Assembly: GCA_937879855.1 (NCBI GenBank)
Contig: CALFMO010000008.1
Span: 248,001-312,000 of the forward strand
Origin: an uncultured Acidobacteriaceae bacterium
GTDB taxonomy: Bacteria > Acidobacteriota > Terriglobia > Terriglobales > Acidobacteriaceae
DNA length: 64,000 nucleotides
Reading direction: 5' to 3'
The translations under genes were made by a program, and so were the position numbers. Of this stretch, positions 1 through 10,799 are shown one piece after another. Below the pieces are notes generated by a model that saw nothing but the letters and a program-made list of their open reading frames with translations, did no database searches and had not been told where the DNA came from. Positions within the stretch are counted from its first letter, which is position 1, and every line of letters starts with the position of its first letter.

Positions 1-1380
1 ATCCTCCATGATGCGGAGCGCGTTGTACCAGAGGGCTTGGATTTCCACCGGCTTGCCTCGCCGCGGAGTCACGACCCAGTCATCAACTTTGGCATCCATC
101 CACGTGAGTTGCACGCCGGCTTCGCCTGAGGTCAACAGTCCGCTAGGTTCCACCTGAATTCCATGACGTGTTCCACGAATATGCCAGGAAATGATATCGG
201 CGAAGATGGGGTACAACTCATTTTGAAGAAACTCCACATCGCCCGTATAGGCAAGGTAAGAACGCGCCGCTTCAAAGAACCACAGCACAGCATCGACTGT
301 GTTGCATTCGGGAAATTCGCCATTATCAGGAAAATGGTTCGGCAACATCCCTTGATCGACATGCTGTGCGAATGTGCGCAAAATGCTGCGTGCAATGTCA
401 TGTTTGCCGGTTACAAGAGTCAGACCTGGAAGAGCGATCATCGTGTCTCGGCCCCAATCGCTAAACCAGTGGTAGCCTGCGATGATCGTTTTTTGGTTTC
501 CTCGCGAGACGATGTATTGGTCTGCGGAGGCGGTGAGAGATTCCGCGAATGGATCGTTGATCCGAGACGAGGCTGCAACTTGTTGGCGACGGCTGATTTC
601 GTTTTGCCGATACTTCCCGACTCGCGAGACTTCACGCACTTCAGTAGATGCTATGACTGAGGCATGCTCCCGAAGACGCAGGTCGAAACGCAAGGAGAAA
701 GGGTTGAAGAGGTCTTCCGAAAAATCCAGTCCACGCTCGCGCTCGACACCCTACTCAAAGTTTCGGTACCAATAGCCGGTTGTCCTTAATTCAGACGCCT
801 TGTGGGCAAAGTGCAATTGCGGTAAGCCCAGATAAGGCGTGATGGAGGCTAAACCCGGACGTTCCTCAACATTCGCGTTCAGCGCACCGTTTTCGTGTGT
901 TGTGTTGTGGTAATCGCGGAATGCGATCAATGGCCGAATTTCGAGGTGCAGTTTCTGCGGGGACTCGGGGTGATTATCCTTTGTGACTTGGTACTGAATG
1001 ACAGTGCTGTTTTCATTGTGGATCATGAAAACTGATTTCTCGATCTCGATGCCTTCGATTTCGTAAGTGAAAACCGGAAAAGGATCCAGGCGGAACTGTT
1101 TGAGATACCGGAAGCCCTGCGGATGCACGACGCCCGGATAGCGATTGGCGGAGAGCTCGAAAGCTTGTCCTCCGATAAAGAACGTTTCCTCCATTTTCGA
1201 AAGCAAAACAAAGCGGCCACCGGGAGGTTTCGTCGCGGCCACTAAAAGTCCGTGATAGCGGCGTGTGTTGAGACCAATGATGGTCGAAGAGGCGAACCCT
1301 CCGAGGCCATTGGTCTCTAGCCATTCGCGTAAGAGAGCAGCTTCCAAGTGCGTGCAAATTTCTCTGCTGAAGTGGATCAT
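1..1380 (-). pseudogene. Glycogen debranching enzyme (archaeal type), interrupted by an in-frame TAG; 3' end beyond window
   Basis: The protein would hydrolyse alpha-1,6 branches of glycogen or related glucans. The first 209 codons hold the N-terminal domain of archaeal-type debranching enzymes, with NGLGGFASSTIIGLN and then NTRRYHGLLVA. A TAG at 753-751 follows WYRNFE, where relatives usually have a Tyr codon. The same frame then stays open to the window edge and reads as the rest of the enzyme: ERERGLDFSEDLFNPF, the catalytic-domain motif WFSDWGRDTMIALPGL and the late motif LPNHFPDNGE. A single base change (TAC or TAT to TAG) therefore explains the break. The ATG start lies 45 bases after the glucose dehydrogenase stop, so the gene is probably last in a four-gene operon. 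It may be a nonsense mutation, a readthrough site or a sequencing error. Confidence 0.85.
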
Positions 1381-1425
1381 GAAGAATCGGGGCTTCCCCT
1401 TCCGCCTATTGATATCGCCAGCGCG

Positions 1426-2535
1426 TTAGTCGTGCATATCTGCTACTTGGCAGAACACCTTGATGCTTCCGTTGGACGATGTCAATTTGTTGAATAGCTC
1501 GGCATAATTGTGGAGACCATGTACTGGATCGGTGAGAAGTTTGCCTAACCAGCCGGGATACTCGAGTTCAGCCTGCGACATATCGCGCACACCAAGTTCG
1601 AAATGTTCTCGATTCGCATTCACCGTGCCAACCATCACTTTGTTTCCGAGGACAAATCCCAAATTAATGCGATCGGCAGGAATGGAGATCGCCTTATCTC
1701 CACCGGTAACGCTCGCGAGCACCAGAACGCCGTTTTTAGCGAGAGCCTGCATGCTGTCGAACACGACCGAGGAGTTCCCGGTGGCTTCCAATATGAGATC
1801 AAATGGGCCGTACTTCCGCTCTGCGCCCGAAATCGTTATCTCCTGGGCGGAGAGATACCGCGCACCGAGCGTTTCGATCAGATCGGAATTGAGATACGGC
1901 TTGGCGCTGCGGGCAAAGGTGGTCACATCACACCCCCGCAAGCGCAATACGAGCGATGCCAACAGGCCAATGGTGCCTGCGCCCATGACTGCTGCTTTAC
2001 GCGGTCTCCAAACCTTGAGGCGGCGTTGGATTTCGAAGGCCTGCTGGATGCCCTTTTCAACCACTGTCATGGGTTCGAGCAGCACACCGACCTGCTTTAA
2101 GCCCTGCGGTATTTTAATGATGAATTCGGCATCGTCTACGTAGTATTCGGTCAAATAACCGTGCCGCAAACTGATACCGCGTTCGTAATAGGTCTCATCC
2201 GTGGTCATATCGTTTGTGCCAATCAGGTCGTAAAGACTCTTGCCCGGCCTGCGGACTGTCGCGACAACGTAATCACCCGCCTCGAATTCAGTGACTTCGG
2301 GACCCACAGCTTCAACCCGGCCAAAACCTTCGTGTCCAATGATCAAGTAGTCGTATCCAGGAGGAGCTGTTCCATATTCAGCGGCATTGATTTCTTTGTC
2401 AGTGCCGTCCACACCTACCCTCAAAACTTTCACCAGCACACCGCGACCGTTCGGAATCTGGTCGAGCGTTGGTTTAGTTACTTCGGTCAGGTGGACCGTG
2501 TTGGGCTTACCCGCAAAGACAGCGATAGCCTTCAT
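1426..2535 (-). CDS. Glucose 1-dehydrogenase, zinc-dependent MDR family (archaeal type)
   Basis: This enzyme oxidises glucose to gluconolactone with NAD(P)+ in the cytoplasm. It is a 369-residue medium-chain dehydrogenase. The catalytic-zinc region reads GVDGTDKE near residue 43, with GHEGFGRV at 67-74 giving the His-Glu pair and a Glu in LLEPMTVVEKG. The Rossmann motif GAGTIGLLASLVL follows, then the family C-terminus. The residue normally Cys in this superfamily is Asp43. The haloarchaeal glucose dehydrogenase is known to use Asp there, which supports glucose rather than alcohol as substrate. The gene starts 21 bases after the GH63-like gene and is followed by the debranching enzyme, suggesting one sugar-releasing and oxidising operon. 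Confidence 0.85.
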   Translation of the reverse strand: MKAIAVFAGKPNTVHLTEVTKPTLDQIPNGRGVLVKVLRVGVDGTDKEINAAEYGTAPPGYDYLIIGHEGFGRVEAVGPEVTEFEAGDYVVATVRRPGKSLYDLIGTNDMTTDETYYERGISLRHGYLTEYYVDDAEFIIKIPQGLKQVGVLLEPMTVVEKGIQQAFEIQRRLKVWRPRKAAVMGAGTIGLLASLVLRLRGCDVTTFARSAKPYLNSDLIETLGARYLSAQEITISGAERKYGPFDLILEATGNSSVVFDSMQALAKNGVLVLASVTGGDKAISIPADRINLGFVLGNKVMVGTVNANREHFELGVRDMSQAELEYPGWLGKLLTDPVHGLHNYAELFNKLTSSNGSIKVFCQVADMHD

Positions 2536-2556
2536 GTCTTTTCTTCTCCTGAATGT

Positions 2557-5247
<2,691 letters not shown>

Positions 5248-5270
5248 CAAGAATTCATTCCTTGCTTCGG

Positions 5271-6995
5271 TTACGCATCTAACGTGATATCCCCCAGAGG
5301 CCTGCTGACGCACGGCAGGATGAATCCTCGGGACCGCATCTCGTCATTCAAAGCCTCTTCTCGTTCCATCTTCACGTTCCCGCTGAGCAGCCTGGTCGCA
5401 CAAGTACCGCAAACCCCTTGCCGGCAACCGGACGGAATCAACACTCCGTTCTTCTCCGAGCTTTCCAGTAAAGTTTCGTCGGGTGAAATCTTGTACGCGA
5501 CTGCGGAACGAGAAAACTTAATCTCGATCGGGCCGGAGTCGGCGGAATGAGCTTTTCCCGCTACTGTACCTCCGAAACTTTCTTGCAGAATTTTTGTGGA
5601 TTCAACCCCCATATCTTTCAGCAACGAGCGGCTAAGTTCCATGAACGCCGGCGGCCCGCACAGGAAGAATGTCGAATCCAAAGGCTTCTCGACTTCAGCT
5701 TCCAAAATCTCGCGCCGCAATCGTCCTTTCCATCCCGACCAATCGGAACTCGGCCGAGACAGAACTAGAGCGTAACGAAAGTTGCTCATCCGTCCTTGCA
5801 GGCCGGCAAGCTCATTCTGGAAGAATGTATCTTCACGCGACCGAACACAATAGATGAGCGTGGTCGGAACCACGATGCAGAGGTCATCGATGTACCGCAG
5901 CATGGCGAGCATAGGAGTGATCCCGCTGTCCGCGGCAATCATCACGATCCGCCGATGTTTTGTTTCATCAAAATAAAATTTGCCGAACGGCCCTCGAGCC
6001 TTGACCATCAGTCCCACGTTGGCCCGGTCATTCAGAAATTGAGACACGCAACCGTTCTCAACCCGCTTGGGTGTGATCTCGATGTATCCCGTCTGAGCCG
6101 GGGAAGAACAAATCGAATATGAGCGGGTAACTGTCTTTCCCTCGATCGGCCATTCGAATGTCAGGAATTGTCCGGGACAAGTCTTAAGCTGCCGGCCGGG
6201 GGGCAGAAGAAACCGCAATGTCTTGGCATCGGGTGCTTGCGTATCGATCCGTGCCAACGTCAAGTTCAAGATGTCGAGTTGATTGTTCGGTTCTCGATCA
6301 GAGGGATTCTTGGGAGGGACGCTCACCGCTTGTAACGCAGCATTGGTTTGTTTCCCCCTCACAAAAAATGCGACCAACGCCAGCGCGATCACAACCGCAA
6401 CGACCCTCAGCGAAATCGCTAAGGGCACCTTATGAGGCGTAGCGTTGCGCAGATAGTGTACAGACACATTCAGTGCGATCAGGGTGAAAGCGCTAAGAAA
6501 AATGCTGATGCCGAGAGCCATCAGAAGGCCCCAGGCGGCTTTTTGATATCTGACGACTATCACTTTCACCAGGAGCAACGGAGCCAGGGCCAGCGCCAGC
6601 CCCATATGAAGCACCAGTCGTGGCGAGAGCTCATCGGAAGACCCTCTCATGCGCAAGAGCATGAAATAGAGAAAAATCGCGAATAGAGCGATGAAGGTAT
6701 AGCCGCAAACTCGGTGCGCTTGGGTCCAAAGCCTGCGGCCGCGCGGAGATGCACCACGGCTCGTCAGCATGATCCATGCATTGAATCCCGCGAGAAAGAC
6801 AAATAAACCAGCTAGAGACAGGCTGCTGATGGCACGCACAGAAAGTCCTCGGATTCCAAATGACGAGCCAGTAAAATCTCTGGCTCCGACGTTTCGGATG
6901 CGGATCTTCGTGAACTCAAAGACTTGATCAACCGACAACTGTATTTGCTGCCGTGAGAACCCTACACGGGTCACATAGCCAAATGTCTGCGCCAT
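5271..6995 (-). CDS. Membrane-anchored ferredoxin reductase: multi-TM domain, FAD/NAD module and 2Fe-2S domain
   Basis: This is a one-polypeptide electron-transfer chain of 574 residues. Residues about 55-210 contain roughly five hydrophobic segments, with His residues in QAHRVCGY and LVLHMGLA that could bind b-type heme, as in cytochrome b561-like proteins. Residues about 240-340 form a flavodoxin-reductase-type FAD domain with RSYSICSSP. The NAD(P) domain follows with SGITPMLAML and the CGPPAFM motif. The C-terminal 90 residues are a plant-type 2Fe-2S ferredoxin, CRQGVCGTC plus a distal Cys in ILPC. Electrons probably flow from NAD(P)H through FAD to 2Fe-2S and perhaps to a membrane heme. 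It precedes the GH63-like gene by 23 bases, so it heads this operon. The partner is unknown. Confidence 0.8.
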   Translation of the reverse strand: MAQTFGYVTRVGFSRQQIQLSVDQVFEFTKIRIRNVGARDFTGSSFGIRGLSVRAISSLSLAGLFVFLAGFNAWIMLTSRGASPRGRRLWTQAHRVCGYTFIALFAIFLYFMLLRMRGSSDELSPRLVLHMGLALALAPLLLVKVIVVRYQKAAWGLLMALGISIFLSAFTLIALNVSVHYLRNATPHKVPLAISLRVVAVVIALALVAFFVRGKQTNAALQAVSVPPKNPSDREPNNQLDILNLTLARIDTQAPDAKTLRFLLPPGRQLKTCPGQFLTFEWPIEGKTVTRSYSICSSPAQTGYIEITPKRVENGCVSQFLNDRANVGLMVKARGPFGKFYFDETKHRRIVMIAADSGITPMLAMLRYIDDLCIVVPTTLIYCVRSREDTFFQNELAGLQGRMSNFRYALVLSRPSSDWSGWKGRLRREILEAEVEKPLDSTFFLCGPPAFMELSRSLLKDMGVESTKILQESFGGTVAGKAHSADSGPIEIKFSRSAVAYKISPDETLLESSEKNGVLIPSGCRQGVCGTCATRLLSGNVKMEREEALNDEMRSRGFILPCVSRPLGDITLDA

Positions 6996-7003
6996 ATTCG
7001 GTC

Positions 7004-7585
7004 CTACGCAACGATTGCGGTCAGGTCGAAAACCCGCTCACCCAAATGGTGGTCTCCGACAATTTTAGTTTGTGCTCTGGCTGATTCACGATTGATTCCC
7101 CTGGTGAAGATGCGCCAGGCGATATCTTGCGGCATCGTCACCCGCGAAGCGAATTCTGTCGGCGATTGTTTCACCAGTTCCCAGCGCGAGGCTCCTTTCG
7201 AGAGAAACCACTGCCCTCCACAGTCTCCTATCACGCTCCAGTGGTAAAACAACCTCGGTTCTGCATTCTTTAGCTTGCGCAGCCACTGCGCACTGGCTCG
7301 TTGCCGTCCCGATAGGACTTTATATTTGCGCCTGGCCCATCGTTCTAGCGCACGATCAATGTGCCGATAAACATCAAGCATGGCCGAAGGGTAGAATGCC
7401 CCGTAGTAGTTCCACCACCCTTGGATGATTGGGTTGCATAGCTGAGCTAGCGCAGCAAGGTCCACATGTGTCTGACGATTCAGCCTCCATCCTCGCACTG
7501 CTTGTCGCATCTTCTTCATGGGAGCAGCTCCGCTTTTGTCACAAGGCGTCGCAGCCAATGATTTGCGCACGTGGCCATCAGCCAC
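7004..7585 (-). pseudogene. Chimeric remnant: group II intron maturase C-terminus fused to a maleylpyruvate-isomerase-like tail
   Basis: The open frame joins parts of two unrelated genes. Its middle, MRQAVRGWRLNRQ then IIQGWWNYYGAFYPS and RWARRKYKVL, is the maturase-specific domain that follows reverse transcriptase in group II intron proteins. The RT domain itself is missing. After LFYHWSV the sequence changes to GGQWFLSKGASRWEL and PQDIAWRIFTRGINRESA followed by GDHHLGERVF. This resembles the C-terminus of mycothiol-dependent maleylpyruvate isomerase-family proteins, which I recognise by pattern only. Intron domains V and VI should lie between the maturase and a 3' exon, so an in-frame deletion probably made the junction. 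The first 20 codons from the GTG are of unknown origin. It is unlikely to be functional. Confidence 0.7.
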
Positions 7586-7985
7586 CTCGTAGACCGTTAG
7601 AGGGATGCCTTTTCAATTCGTTAAGCCGAGGAAAGCATCCGGCTTGATACTCAGCAAACAGTCTGGCAATGTCCTGCTTCAGTCTGCCGCAGCCCCTCGC
7701 GCCGCGTAAACCACGGAACTCGTGCGACACTATGCGCAAGTGCGAAGTGCCGAGCAATACGCACGCCTTGAAATGGTGGACTAGTACCGCAGCGAGCGGA
7801 CGAGCATTCCGAATCTTTTCGATAGGGGAGGGCACAAAATCGTTCTTGATGTAGTTGTCGCCGAGGTCCTCATTTGAGCGCACCAGATCCAGGAACTGAT
7901 CCTTCTCCTCAGGAGTCGAAAAGGAGCAGAGCCGTTCGTAAACGCTGGCGTCGGGATCACCGAACCGCCAGAGAGCGCCTGTTGG
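7578..7985 (-). pseudogene. Unrecognised gene fragment in decayed region
   Basis: An open frame of 136 codons begins after a TAA at 7988-7986 and ends at a TGA that overlaps the start of the maturase chimera. A GTG at 7883 would give 101 residues. I do not recognise the family. The sequence has a plausible protein composition, with WRFGDPDASVYERL, a charged stretch ending in DNYIKNDF and a Gly/Arg-rich FRGLRGARGCGRL. There is no convincing ribosome binding site and no natural N-terminus. Its place between a decayed maturase and a half tRNA suggests the tail of an older gene. It could also be a chance open frame. Confidence 0.3.
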
Positions 7986-8277
7986 TTAGATGTGCATGGG
8001 GACCAAATAGCCAATGAATGTTCACGGAATACAGTCGAGCTTCCGAGTCATCGGTAGGCAGGAATTCGACCGCAAAGACCCAGTCTTTCTCATTTTGCCA
8101 CTACGGCTCGAAATCGTGTTTTGCCCTTGGTCCCCGACGTCGTCAGGATCCTTGTTAATCTTGGTCAAAACTCGCGGTACACTCGCAGTACACTGTGATC
8201 GGTTTCTTTCGGTTCTTCATAGCCTTGGTGAGCGACCCGGGCCTTGTAAATACTACGTGAGTCTTTACGCCATTTTT
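7986..8277. other. Non-coding stretch upstream of the tRNA-Glu half
   Basis: No gene is supported here. A 92-codon plus-strand frame at 8014-8292 has no recognisable content and runs into the tRNA remnant. GTCCCCG at 8130-8136 matches the expected 5' acceptor strand of tRNA-Glu but is not followed by a D-arm. The stretch probably belongs to the same decayed insertion as the maturase chimera. Confidence 0.4.
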
Positions 8278-8321
8278 CTTTCACGGCGGTAACACGGGTT
8301 CAAATCCCGTCGGGGACGCCA
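8278..8321 (+). other. tRNA-Glu(TTC) 3' half, attachment-site-like remnant
   Basis: The 44 bases read as the second half of tRNA-Glu: anticodon loop CTTTCAC with anticodon TTC, the 3' anticodon-stem strand GGCGG, a T-arm ACGGG-TTCAAAT-CCCGT, the acceptor strand CGGGGAC, discriminator G and encoded CCA. The 5' half is absent immediately upstream, where the anticodon-stem partner CCGCC is replaced by unrelated sequence. Integrative elements commonly recombine at tRNA 3' ends and leave such halves at one border. Together with the maturase fragment this marks an old insertion or deletion boundary. The intact tRNA is not in the window. Confidence 0.75.
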
Positions 8322-8383
8322 ACAATTCCCTCAGCCTCATTCTTGCCAGTTGTAGGAATTTACGCCGCGTCTCTGCGGTGGGG

Positions 8384-9625
8384 TTAACGGGTGGAGGCCG
8401 AAGTCGGGTCGAATGACTCTTTCTGCATTGGCCTAGCGTTGCAGCACGGCCCCGGAGGAATCGGCGCGCCGTGCGGGCACGTACGTGGATGGCCGAGGAA
8501 GGTGCATATCTTATCTGTCGCCTCGGGCGAAAGAATGTGCTCGAACTTGCATGCCTGTTGCTCGATTTCCGACTCGCTGTCCATCGCCAGGCTGTCGGTA
8601 AAGAGTCTTTCCGCCAGCCGATGCCGCCGGATGATGCTGCCCGCTCGCTCCCGCCCGCGCGGCGTGAGTTCGACAATCAGCGTGCCGTCGCCCAAAGACG
8701 CGGCCACCGGCTTCAGTGCCTCGTGGCAGGGATTCACGAACGGCTTGTGATCATGAGCCTGCGGTGGATGCGGAGCTGAGACCACCATCCCCATCTCGAT
8801 CATCTTTTCAATGGCCAGGCTCACTGGCAGCGCGCCATGCACTTCCATGCGCTCGACTTCGGCGATCTCTCCATGCTCGGCCAGCACCCAGAGCTCTTCC
8901 AGAACTTCGTCGAGTTGCTCCTCATCGGCCATGGAGAAGGTTTCCTGCGACGCGATCTTGCCATGATGCAACTCAATGCGCCGGTCGGCCAGCCGCGCCA
9001 CCACCGGATCGTGCGTAACCATCACGATGGTGCGTCCCTGCTGGTGAAACTCGCGCAACAGACGCAACACAATTTCTTCATTCACCGCGTCCAGGTTTCC
9101 CGTGGGCTCGTCGGCCAGAATGATTCGCGGATCATTAATCAGCGCGCGCGCAATACACACCCGTTGCTGCTCCCCGCCCGATAATTGCGACGGCAGATGG
9201 TGAGCCCGATCGCCCAGCCCAACGCGGGTCAGCGCTTCGACTGCTTCTTTCTCGTCGGTCATGCTATGAAAGTACTGCGCCAGCATGACGTTTTCCACGG
9301 CGGTGAGAAAAGGAATGAGGTGGAACTGCTGGAAGATGAATCCGATTTTTTCGGCACGCACGCGGTTCAGGTCGGCGGCGGAAATGCCGGCAACCTTCTG
9401 TCCGTCGAGCCAGATCTCGCCTGACGAAGGCCGATCCAGGCAGCCAATCAGATTTACCAGCGTCGATTTTCCCGATCCGGACGGCCCCATGATCGACAGC
9501 CATTCCCCGGGCGTGACGTGCAGAGAGATGTGGTCGAGAGCGTGGATTGAGTTCGCGTCCTTGCCCGAGCCGTTGCCCGATTCTTTGGCGGGGTAGAGTT
9601 TGGTGACCTCCTTGATCTGAATCAT
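8384..9625 (-). CDS. ABC transporter ATPase (MacB/LolD type) fused to a DtxR-type metal-sensing domain
   Basis: Residues 1-230 form an ABC ATPase: Walker A GPSGSGKST at 47-55, signature LSGGEQQ at 148-154, Walker B IILADE at 168-173 and switch His205. It would drive the two FtsX-like permeases encoded just upstream. Residues about 235-400 resemble an iron-dependent DtxR/MntR repressor. A weakly conserved winged-helix region (LEELWVLAEHGE onward) leads to LTPRGRERA, the dimerisation and metal motif RRHRLAERL at 333-341, CKFEH at 359-363 and LGHPRTCPHG. The Cys, Glu and His residues correspond to known DtxR metal ligands. The ATG is one base after the preceding stop. The fusion may sense cytoplasmic metal to gate transport, repress the operon, or both. 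This is inference. Confidence 0.85.
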   Translation of the reverse strand: MIQIKEVTKLYPAKESGNGSGKDANSIHALDHISLHVTPGEWLSIMGPSGSGKSTLVNLIGCLDRPSSGEIWLDGQKVAGISAADLNRVRAEKIGFIFQQFHLIPFLTAVENVMLAQYFHSMTDEKEAVEALTRVGLGDRAHHLPSQLSGGEQQRVCIARALINDPRIILADEPTGNLDAVNEEIVLRLLREFHQQGRTIVMVTHDPVVARLADRRIELHHGKIASQETFSMADEEQLDEVLEELWVLAEHGEIAEVERMEVHGALPVSLAIEKMIEMGMVVSAPHPPQAHDHKPFVNPCHEALKPVAASLGDGTLIVELTPRGRERAGSIIRRHRLAERLFTDSLAMDSESEIEQQACKFEHILSPEATDKICTFLGHPRTCPHGAPIPPGPCCNARPMQKESFDPTSASTR

Positions 9626-9626
9626 T

Positions 9627-10799
9627 TCACTCTCCCCTCAGGATTACCGCGGGCTGCACGCGGCGCAGCATCGCCATCGGCAGAATTGCCGACAGCAGCG
9701 TTACTGCCATGCTACCAGCCAGCACCACCGGCAGCACGCTCAAACGTGGCATCACCGGAGCATGAAAGTTAACCCTGCCGATCCATGCCGCGATGCCGAT
9801 GCCAACCAGGAATCCGATCAACGCGCCGGTAGCGCCAAGCACCGCCGCTTCCGCGGCGAAAAATCCGTTGAGCAAACGCCCTGAAGCGCCCAGAGCTTTC
9901 ATAATCGCAAAGTCGCGCCGCCGGTCGAACACCCATCCGATTAACGTGGAAAGTACGCACAGCGCCGCGGTCAAGATAATCAATGCCGCCGCAGCCAGCA
10001 GGGTTGCCCGAGTCTTGCCCAGGACGCGAGCTTCGCCCTCCATGATCTGACGCACCGGCCGAACATCGCTCGCCGGAATCGCGTGCGCCACCTGGTTCAT
10101 GATGCCCGCCACTTCTTCGGGAGATCCGCTAGCGGCAATTTCAATCGTCGAGGGTTGCACACCAGTCCAAGCCATGAAATCGGCCAGCGAAATATAGATG
10201 CGGCTGTCTTCGGCCGCGCCCGTCTGCACCGTGCCCGCAGGAGTCACATGCAGCGTGCGACCCTGGAAGCTGAGTTCGAACGACTGACTCTTGGGCGCGA
10301 CCTCAGGTAGGGCCCGTACGCCAATTAAGGCTTGCTTCGAAGTCGAAGGCCAATTGCTGACGGACCACCACTTATCCAATTGCTTTACTCGATCGAAATC
10401 GGTGCCCGCCACGACAATCGGCTGCCCGTCTGTGGTACGCCCGACCACGAGCCCAAACGGCGCCGCGATGCCGCGCCCCGCAAGAGCCGAATCCACATTC
10501 GCAAGCGCGTCCGGCGGCATGGAAGCGCCGCCTTTTCCGACGACAATAATATTCGCTCCATAGTTGCGAAACTCCCGCCGAAGTTTGGCCTGCACATCCA
10601 CATAAAGATTCAGCATGGCTGTGGCCACCGCCGCCGCGACCACCATGGCAAACAGCGCCGAAGCAGCGCGCCCTCGCCGCAGGATAGCGGCCCGCACCAG
10701 CATTCGCAGGAACATCGAAGTGTGCGGCGCATTGGCGCGGCTGGCCGCCAGATCCCGCTCCGAATGGGATATGCTCGCGTTGGGCCCAAGCGCGCTCAC
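9627..10799 (-). CDS. ABC transporter permease, FtsX/MacB family
   Basis: This 390-residue inner-membrane permease has one N-terminal transmembrane segment (ASALFAMVVAAAVATAML), a periplasmic MacB-like domain containing GANIIVVGKGG, and three C-terminal segments, the FtsX-like arrangement. DRRRDFAIMKALGAS before the second membrane segment is the usual coupling-helix region for the ATPase. The GTG start overlaps the TGA of the upstream permease as GTGA, which suggests translational coupling; a later ATG at 10715 is an alternative. It probably pairs with the neighbouring permease. Relatives of this gene set accompany FTR1/P19-type iron uptake in Campylobacter and other bacteria. Confidence 0.85.
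   Translation of the reverse strand: MSALGPNASISHSERDLAASRANAPHTSMFLRMLVRAAILRRGRAASALFAMVVAAAVATAMLNLYVDVQAKLRREFRNYGANIIVVGKGGASMPPDALANVDSALAGRGIAAPFGLVVGRTTDGQPIVVAGTDFDRVKQLDKWWSVSNWPSTSKQALIGVRALPEVAPKSQSFELSFQGRTLHVTPAGTVQTGAAEDSRIYISLADFMAWTGVQPSTIEIAASGSPEEVAGIMNQVAHAIPASDVRPVRQIMEGEARVLGKTRATLLAAAALIILTAALCVLSTLIGWVFDRRRDFAIMKALGASGRLLNGFFAAEAAVLGATGALIGFLVGIGIAAWIGRVNFHAPVMPRLSVLPVVLAGSMAVTLLSAILPMAMLRRVQPAVILRGE

Noticed and set aside
8130..8136. GTCCCCG as the missing 5' acceptor strand of tRNA-Glu
   Set aside because: It matches the seven acceptor bases but no D-arm or anticodon stem follows, and the distance to the 3' half is about 140 bases. I treat it as chance or a distant relic.
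8281..8676. 131-codon minus frame ending in SPTGFEPVLPP
   Set aside because: This ending is the usual false translation of the antisense of a tRNA T-arm. The rest mirrors the ABC-DtxR gene.
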